13,596 bases of DNA, from contig WKLE02000217.1 in the NCBI GenBank assembly GCA_014885115.2, forward strand, positions 1 through 13,596. Reading direction: 5' to 3'. The notes beneath the pieces are model-generated. The model saw only the letters and a program-made list of their open reading frames with translations, did no database searches and was not told the origin of the DNA. Positions 8,128 through 13,596 of the stretch are shown here, one piece after another (position 1 is the first letter of the stretch; each line of letters opens with the position of its first letter). Position numbers and translations under genes: made by a program. The DNA is from Asterionellopsis glacialis. Lineage: Eukaryota > Bacillariophyta > Plagiogrammaphyceae > Rhaphoneidales > Asterionellopsidaceae.

Positions 8128-10778
8128 CTAAATGTCAGTTTTGGGTGGGATGAGATCCATAACCGTGTTTGCTGCATCTGTAATTCGTGTTCCTGGTCCA
8201 AAGATGGCACTGCAGCATTTAGTTTCTTTCAAAAGAAAGTCATAGTCCTGGGGTGGAATAACTCCTCCTGCTACGACAAGTATGTGACTTGCACCCATCT
8301 CGTCCAACTGTTTTTTCAGTGCAGGAAGTAATGTCTTATGGCCAGCAGCCTGAGAAGAAATGCCAATTACATGAACATCTGAATCAAGAGCTTGCATAGC
8401 AACTTCCTCCGGAGTCTGAAATAAAGGACCAATGTCAACATCAAAGCCTAAGTCGGAAAATCCACTTGCAATTACCTTAGCTCCACGATCGTGTCCATCT
8501 TGCCCCATCTTGGCAACTAAAATTCTTGGTCTTCTTCCCTCTATCTTTGCGAATTGTTCCACACGTTTCAGAACTGATTCGTATTCATCACGATTTTTAT
8601 CATCCTTACTACCGCCAGCACCACCGCTGCCACTTGTGAATGATGCGCTGTATGCACCCTGTACCACAGTAGAAGTAGGCACATGGCGACCCCATGCATT
8701 CTCAAGTGCCATTGACATTTCACCTAGAGTACAACGAGCTTTTGCAGCTTCGATGCACAATTTCATCAAATTGTCAGGATCATCTCCTCTGCTTGTACTT
8801 CGGTCCGTTATACGTGCAGATGCTTCAAGTTTTGCAAGTGCTTCTTGAGCAATCGATTCATCTCGTTCTTGCTTCATCAAATTGATCCGCGCAATTTGTT
8901 TCTCTCGTACCTTTGTATTTTCAATTTGAAGGACATCTGTCATTTCTGCCTTTTCTTCTTGTTGTCCCAATCGATATTTGTTCACACCAACAACACTGTC
9001 CTGTCCGCTATCGATTCGAGCCTGTTTCTTAGTTGCACTCTCTTCAATGCGGAGTTTCGCCATACCACTGTTGATGTACTTGGTCATTCCACCAGCCTCT
9101 TCGACTTCATTAATAATATCCATTGCCTTATCAGCAATTTCATCCGTTAAACTTTCCATCATATAACTGCCTCCCCAAGGATCAGCCACATCACAAACTC
9201 CTGTTTCTTCCTGTAAGATAAGTTGCGTATTCCGTGCTACTCGAGCCGTTTGGACTGTAGGTAGACCAACTGCTTCATCATAGGAATTGGTATGTAAACT
9301 TTGTGTACCCCCTTGGACGGCAGCTAAGGCTTCAATAGTTGTTCTGATAATATTATTCATTGGTTGAGCTTCTGTTAGAGAATATCCTGAAGTTTGACAA
9401 TGCGTCCGTAAAAGTAAGGATTTAGGGTTTTGAGGGTTGAATTTTTGCTTGACCAAGGTGCTCCATAGTCGACGTGCTGCACGTAGTTTTGCAATTTCGG
9501 TGTAGAAATTCATCCCTACTCCCCAGAAGAAACTAAGTCGTGGTGCAACATCATCCACACATAGATCCGCTTCATCTACTGCAGTACGGATGTATTCTAA
9601 TCCATCTGCAATCGTAAAGGCCATTTCAAGTGCAGCATCTGCGCCAGCCTCTTGCATATGATATCCACTAATTGAAATACTGTTGAATTTCGGCATATGA
9701 TGCGCAGTATAACCCATAATATCAGCAATCACACGTTTGATGCTTGGTTCGGGAGGGTATATATACGTATTCCGTACCATGAACTCTTTGAGAATGTCAT
9801 TTTGAATCGTCCCACGAAGAGATGACATAATTTCAGCGGGACTTTGCTGTTCATCCGATTGTTCTAGAGCTGTTTGGACGTACATGGCCATAACCGGCAA
9901 GACCTTTGTGTTGAAACCCATAACAAAGATTATATATAAAGACACAGAGAATAGAAAGGTGAATTACAAAGTCAAATCCTTCAAAACCATACCAAAGTAA
10001 CGATAAAATTATTGTCATAAAAAGCAACAACCATAACAAGTGATAAACTTACAGCTCCATTCATAGTCATACTGACACTAACTTTGGTCAGATCAATTTG
10101 ATCAAATAAAATCTTCATATCAAGAATACTATCAATTGGGACACCAGCCATACCAACATCGCCCACCACGCGTTTATGGTCGCTGTCGTATCCACGGTGT
10201 GTGGGTAAATCAAAGGCAACAGACAAACCTTGTTGTCCTGCTTTCAAATTTGCTCTATAGAAGGCATTTGATTCTTCAGCTGTTGAAAATCCTGCATATT
10301 GACGCACTGTCCATGGACGGTAAGTATACATGGTAGCATAGGGTCCGCGCGTATATGGGTATACCCCAGGCATTTCGGGCACTGCTTCGTCACTACTTGT
10401 ATTTAAATCCCAATAGACTGGTTGAACGGCAATCCCTTCTGGGGTAACGCGTTCTGTCCGTAATGAATCAACTGTCACAGCACCCTTAGATCGTGATAAT
10501 TCTTTTTCGGCGAGACGTTGCCATTCAGCCACATTTGGTGGTGGCGTGTACGGTGGGAGATCATCAACAGCCGACGAGAACTCTCGGTGGGTGGAGGATG
10601 AAAATGACGATGATAATTGTGTCCGTTTTGAAAGTGAGATCCACGTATGTTCAATACAATTATTAAAACGATTGTGAACGATTAATGGTAATCTTTTTAA
10701 ATTTTTTCGCAAAGCGGTTCGTACCAGATTGGTGGTAGCTGATCGGTTAATGCCATGTCTGGCTTGTGCCAATGTCAT
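8128..10778 (-). CDS. Methylmalonyl-CoA mutase, adenosylcobalamin-dependent, mitochondrial
   Basis: Interconverts methylmalonyl-CoA and succinyl-CoA in mitochondria, the last step of propionyl-CoA use from odd-chain fatty acids, valine, isoleucine and methionine. Exons 10053-10778 and 8128-9903 give 833 residues. The first 40 residues hold Arg/Lys/Ser and no acidic residue, as in a mitochondrial presequence. The TIM-barrel half has [18 protein letters not shown] (154-171), [11 protein letters not shown] across the intron, [28 protein letters not shown] and [14 protein letters not shown]. The C-terminal B12 domain has DGHDRG with the cobalt-ligating His at about 713, then AAGHKTLLP and [12 protein letters not shown]. 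This single-chain form contains both domains, like animal MUT; it is longer than the human enzyme (750) through a longer leader and small loop inserts such as a Gly/Ser run before the B12 domain. No key residue appears missing. Activity depends on cobalamin supply. Confidence 0.97.
9904..10052 (-). other. Spliceosomal intron in methylmalonyl-CoA mutase gene
   Basis: On the minus strand GTAAGT follows GGAGCT (Gly-Ala) and the acceptor CAAAG precedes GTCTTGCCG. Removing 149 nt in phase 0 restores the invariant MTMNGAVLPV segment. Confidence 0.94.
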
Positions 10779-11215
10779 GTTTGTTACGTTTAATATATTC
10801 TTCTATATCGAGATCGATAGATAGTTTGTCTCTCTTATTATTCTCTTTTGCTTTAGGGTTTTGGTTGCTTCTCTTTGTCCTGTATTCGTTCCGAACTCTC
10901 TATGGTACCAATTTTATGGAAGTCAGTTGGCTTTCATACATACCTAGACCGATGAGAACCCTCTTTCGACTTTTGACGGAACAGAACAATGATAACTCTC
11001 AAAAGAACAAGAAGAAGACCACAACAGCAGCGAAGTATTTCCGATTTTGTTTATTTTGATTTCGAGGGGTTCTCATTGACACCAACATTTTTCCCGAATT
11101 CGCTGAATTGGCGCGCAGCGCGAGTAAAAATCTCCCGGACGGACGTTGGCAGGGACGATTTTTGGAATACCAGAACTTCTACTTATCCCGGTCATTTGCC
11201 GTCTGCGTTAGCTGT
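10779..11215. other. Upstream region of the mutase gene
   Basis: A 437-nt spacer between the mutase start and the repeat-rich block. A plus-strand open frame overlapping the mutase start is rich in Leu/Phe but begins from GTG and overlaps a sure gene, so it is not counted. The mutase promoter should lie here, but no distinctive element was identified. Confidence 0.5.
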
Positions 11216-11323
11216 TTTCCCGGTCAAAAAGGCCGGGAAACCGCGGGATGAAGGATCACCACGTCTGTAAACCTTACATGGTTTTTGGTAGTGCATTCGT
11301 GGTGAACGTTCATCCCGCGGTTT
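11216..11323. repeat. Fold-back repeat: nested hairpins with CGGGATG arms
   Basis: Two structures are seen. First, TTTCCCGG (11216-11223) pairs with CCGGGAAA (11233-11240). Second, a 26-nt arm at 11238-11263, beginning AAACCGCGGGATGAA, is matched by its reverse complement at 11298-11323 with a few central mismatches. The 34-nt loop itself holds AAACC (11269-11273) / GGTTT (11280-11284). The right arm ends exactly where similarity to a gypsy-type polyprotein begins, so it looks like a miniature inverted-repeat or fold-back element, or the end of a larger one, abutting the retroelement. Confidence 0.7.
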
Positions 11324-11870
11324 CAACTTAACCCCTTTGCCTTGTAGCTTAGTTAGAGGAGCCAGGACATGGGATCTATGTATCCACATTTGCTTATTAA
11401 TTGACCATTCCTACAAAGGGTTGTATCTTTTTGGTAGTCTTAGGGGGTGCTATGTTTAGTATGGCAGAGACCTTATGGCCTTATGGTTGAGCGGCCTTGT
11501 ACCCTTGCAACATACGTGGAATCTGAGATAGTCCGTTTTTGTTTGTCGGAAGAAGGATTTCTCTGCATTGACTTTAAGTCCCGCTTCCTGTAGACTTTGT
11601 AGTACCAGGTCCATTTTGTGTATGTGATCTTCAAAATTGTCTGTTGTAAGGAGCAATAGATCATCAATGTACACATGTACAAATTCTAATCTGCACATAA
11701 GTTTGCTCATCTTCTCTTGGAAAATGTCTGCTGAACTTGTGACTCCCATGGGTAGGCATAGGTGAACAAGAAAATGTAAAGGTATGGACAGTGGATGTAC
11801 ATCATTACTTGGCAGAAACACTTACCAAAGGAAAAAAAAGTGATCATGCCATGCATAATCAATGTCTTGA
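11324..11870 (-). pseudogene. Ty3/gypsy-type retrotransposon reverse transcriptase fragment, broken
   Basis: Read on the minus strand, the reverse transcriptase core is recognisable: LPMGVTSSADIFQEKMS, the catalytic YIDD box at 11660-11671, and AGLKVNAEKSFF with the KTDYL motif. After a frameshift IAPPKTTKK and PFVGMVN follow (11400-11453), then two stops. After another frame change comes WIHRSHVLAPLTKL with QGKGVK, which in intact elements leads to the RNase H region. Similarity stops at about 11324, exactly at the fold-back repeat. The upstream fingers/palm start, protease, RNase H, integrase and long terminal repeats are not seen. The copy is a dead, 5'- and 3'-truncated fragment with several frame breaks. 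Confidence 0.85.
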
Positions 11871-12422
11871 CAATCTCATCCCGTTTTACAAAAAAAAATA
11901 TTTGCTTCTCTTGGACGACAACTAAAAATAGTGAAAGTTTGGTCTGACAATGCACCTACTCAATACAGATGCAGACAGAACTTTGTTCAGGTCGCAACTG
12001 TGCAGGATAGGCACCCAGACATAGAATTAACCCACAGGTTGACTGTAGTGGATAACTTCAAAGGTGCTCACGATGCATATGGAAAAGTACCAAAACATCA
12101 CATAGTGGAACAGGAATTAAATGGAACCAGGTCCCCAAATGGAGAAGGGGTTTTCAGAACCTGTTTTCAGAATTCAACAATAACAGAAACAACAGGAGCA
12201 AGGAATAATTGGTGTGAGTTTGAGAGCAAGAAGGACAGGAGGTTAAAGGAAAAGGGAACTTACAGAATGGATGCAAGATATTTTTATTTTGTCGTTGAAA
12301 CAAAAGAAGAAAAGGAAGCATTAATTTGTGAGTTCCCAGATAACATAATTCACTGTGACAGAACAAAAATTTTAGATACAAAGGGGAGGGGGGGCAACCA
12401 AAGGAACAACAAAGTTACATGA
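11871..12422 (+). pseudogene. Transposase-like fragment (WSDN...QY..C motif)
   Basis: An open frame runs from after a TGA at 11868-11870 to a TGA at 12420-12422, about 183 codons, with no ATG near its start, so it is probably the 3' part of a longer gene. The reading contains LKIVKVWSDNAPTQYRCRQNF and then VVDNFKGAHDAYGK. This pairing of an S-D-N/G-x-x-x-QY(K/R) motif with a downstream HG/HD-K-G/A block is one I associate with DDE-type transposase-like proteins of eukaryotic mobile elements. The second half is rich in Lys, Glu and Asn and is not recognised. Family assignment is by motif resemblance only. It lies head-to-head with the gypsy fragment, the two meeting at a CATCCCG heptamer (11877-11883). 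Confidence 0.5.
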
Positions 12423-12432
12423 AGTAAGATCA

Positions 12433-12711
12433 ATGACTTACGACAAAAACATGACACCGCAACAAAATACTGTACCATTGGTTATAAGTGATTTGCCATG
12501 TGAATGCCTCATATGTAATAAATTATTACAACCATTGCAACAGCAGTCCACAACGGCATGTACTTGCAATAGAAGAAAAAAGCAACAAAAAAGGATGGTA
12601 ACATTGGCATCAACAGAGGGTGCTGGAACGGTTGTTCCGCATGGTGAGCACATCAATGTTGAACAAAGTATGATGTGGCAAGATATTTCTTCCCTTGTAG
12701 AATTAACTTAG
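12433..12711 (+). CDS. Hypothetical small protein with Cys pairs, mobile-element context
   Basis: An ATG-started frame of 92 residues, 10 nt after the transposase-like frame ends. It holds two CxxC-like spots (CECLIC at about 24-29 and CTC near 43-45) separated by a Gln-rich stretch, which could be a zinc-binding knuckle remnant, followed by a Lys/Arg patch. I do not recognise it. It overlaps the next open stretch in another frame, so it may be an internal part of one decayed gene running 11871-13262 rather than a separate gene. Confidence 0.3.
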   Translation: MTYDKNMTPQQNTVPLVISDLPCECLICNKLLQPLQQQSTTACTCNRRKKQQKRMVTLASTEGAGTVVPHGEHINVEQSMMWQDISSLVELT

Positions 12712-13262
12712 ATAAGGGCTACATTTGCAAAAAGGCCATTCCATTCATATTAGAGTTTTGCAGGGATCATCAATACAGTAGATTAGACACCAACTGCTCA
12801 ACTCCTGAATGTATAAAGAATTTATTCACGGGAGTTGAGGAAGAACTTGAAAGGAGAATCTGGTTGGTTGCTGGCTTAGCCAATCAGCATCTGTTGTTTG
12901 TAAATTCTAACCAATATCAACAATTCCAGTTGGAGAATAACAATGCCACTATAGGTGTTGATGTTTTCAAGGAATATATATGCCCGTCTCTGAAAGAACT
13001 TTCTCCTTAATCATGTGGTGTTGATGAAAAAACTTCAGCAGTTCAACATTATGCTGCAAGTTTACTTAAATATTTACAAATGCCTCACATTAAGAACAAA
13101 CTACAAAATGAACCTGTTTCTGATGGAAGTTTGGATTATAATGGGTTGATTAGTGTGTTTTGGAAAGCAAGAGCTGGTGATATTTGTAAAGGGTGTTGTT
13201 GTGAAGTAAACAGTAATAGTTTATGTATTGTTATTTTACATAAACAGGATAATTTTTTATGA
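12663..13262 (+). pseudogene. Unrecognised open stretch with one in-frame stop
   Basis: This frame is open from after a TGA at 12660-12662 to 13262, interrupted only by a TAA at 13008-13010. Both halves read as protein-like sequence of similar composition (for example FILEFCRDHQYSRLDTN, then DEKTSAVQHYAASLLKYLQM), suggesting a once continuous gene of about 200 codons or more. No ATG lies near its start. The end contains CKGCCCEV. It shares Lys/Asn/Gln-rich composition with the transposase-like frame upstream. I cannot assign a function. Alternatives are a nested mobile-element gene or a gene with undetected introns. Confidence 0.4.
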
Positions 13263-13480
13263 TTAAAAAAAAACAGATGGACTGACAGTCGCTTTTTGTC
13301 GTGATTTGGCCCATTTCTCTGTAGCTGACCATCAGGGGACTTCTTGGTACCTTCTGCTCTAACAATTCTTTGCAACTGGGCTAAAAATATCTAGTATCTC
13401 CATGCAATGACCCTCATAGTAATGTAACGTGTTACACAAGTATTTGGTCCTTGACAGTCTGTATAAAAGATAATCTGTAA
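13263..13480. other. Non-coding tail of the mobile-element block
   Basis: Begins with a run of A and contains the short palindrome TGTAAC-GT-GTTACA (13423-13436) and a TATAAAAG sequence near 13461-13469. No coding frame is supported. Confidence 0.4.
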
Positions 13481-13538
13481 GTACCTGGTACAGGTAAGAT
13501 GTAGAGTTGATGGTACCTGTACCAGGTACCCAGGTACC
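13481..13538. repeat. Perfect 16-bp inverted repeat with extra GGTACC units
   Basis: GTACCTGGTACAGGTA (13481-13496) is the exact reverse complement of TACCTGTACCAGGTAC (13514-13529), with a 17-nt loop. GGTACC itself occurs at 13512-13517, 13525-13530 and 13533-13538. The arms are internally near-palindromic, so several alternative folds exist. It resembles the GGTACC palindrome at the left edge of the window. Confidence 0.8.
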
Positions 13539-13548
13539 TCACAAATTC

Positions 13549-13586
13549 GGCTTTTTCCGGGCAAAAATGCCCAAAAATGCGGGATG
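13549..13586. repeat. Hairpin repeat ending GCGGGATG, related to 11214-11250
   Basis: TTTTTCC-GGGC-AAAAAT-GCCC (from 13552) is followed by an A-run and GCGGGATG (ending 13586). The block at 11214-11250 has the same order: TTTTCCCGG, an AAAAA-containing loop, CCGGGAAA, then GCGGGATG. Identity is partial. They appear to be diverged direct copies about 2.3 kb apart, bracketing the retroelement and transposase-like fragments. Confidence 0.5.
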
Positions 13587-13596
13587 GGTACAAACT

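Noticed and set aside
10766..11059. 97-codon plus-strand frame with a hydrophobic stretch
   Set aside because: It starts from GTG, overlaps the mutase start codon in antisense and sits in its promoter; composition alone explains the Leu/Phe run.
11192..11389. 65-codon minus-strand frame as a separate gene
   Set aside because: Its first 23 codons are the continuation of the broken gypsy polyprotein; the rest is read-through of the fold-back repeat.
11324..13596. Intact LTR retrotransposon
   Set aside because: No long terminal repeats, primer-binding site, protease, RNase H or integrase could be seen, and the reverse transcriptase has several frame breaks.

Overview
The window looks like nuclear DNA of a unicellular eukaryote, most likely a diatom or another stramenopile. 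Five GT...AG introns (84 to 149 nt) can be placed by restoring conserved protein motifs across the junctions. The kinase belongs to a divergent tyrosine-kinase-like type that I associate with diatom genomes, and gene families (nuclear WD40, nucleolin-like, mitochondrial mutase) are eukaryotic. Assignment to a genus is not possible from the sequence alone.

Layout, left to right: (1) 1-305, spacer with a small palindrome/repeat cluster built on GGTACC. (2) 306-1751 (+), an intact two-exon protein kinase. (3) 1752-2758, a spacer of about 1 kb holding one curious minus-strand open stretch (2221-2400). (4) 2759-4690 (+), a two-exon WD40 protein of the WDR76/CMR1 family. (5) 5103-6674 (-), a two-exon nucleolin-like RNA-binding protein with a 7-codon first exon, converging on the WD40 gene. 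(6) 7222-7831 (+), a decayed C-terminal half of a second kinase of the same type as the first. (7) 8128-10778 (-), a two-exon, B12-dependent methylmalonyl-CoA mutase with a mitochondrial presequence. (8) 11216-13596, a repeat-rich patchwork: hairpin repeats, a broken Ty3/gypsy-type reverse transcriptase (-), a transposase-like fragment (+), two unrecognised open stretches (+), and a strong inverted repeat near the right edge.

The intact genes are individual housekeeping or signalling genes and do not form a pathway. CMR1/WDR76 acts on chromatin, the nucleolin-like protein in nucleolar RNA work, and the mutase in mitochondrial propionyl-CoA breakdown. The right third is a graveyard of mobile DNA whose junctions coincide with short CATCCCG-containing hairpins. 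I found no convincing tRNA, rRNA, CRISPR or prokaryotic-style operon. The least explained parts are the hairpin family, the transposase-like locus with its downstream reading frames, and the GGTACC palindrome clusters at both window edges.
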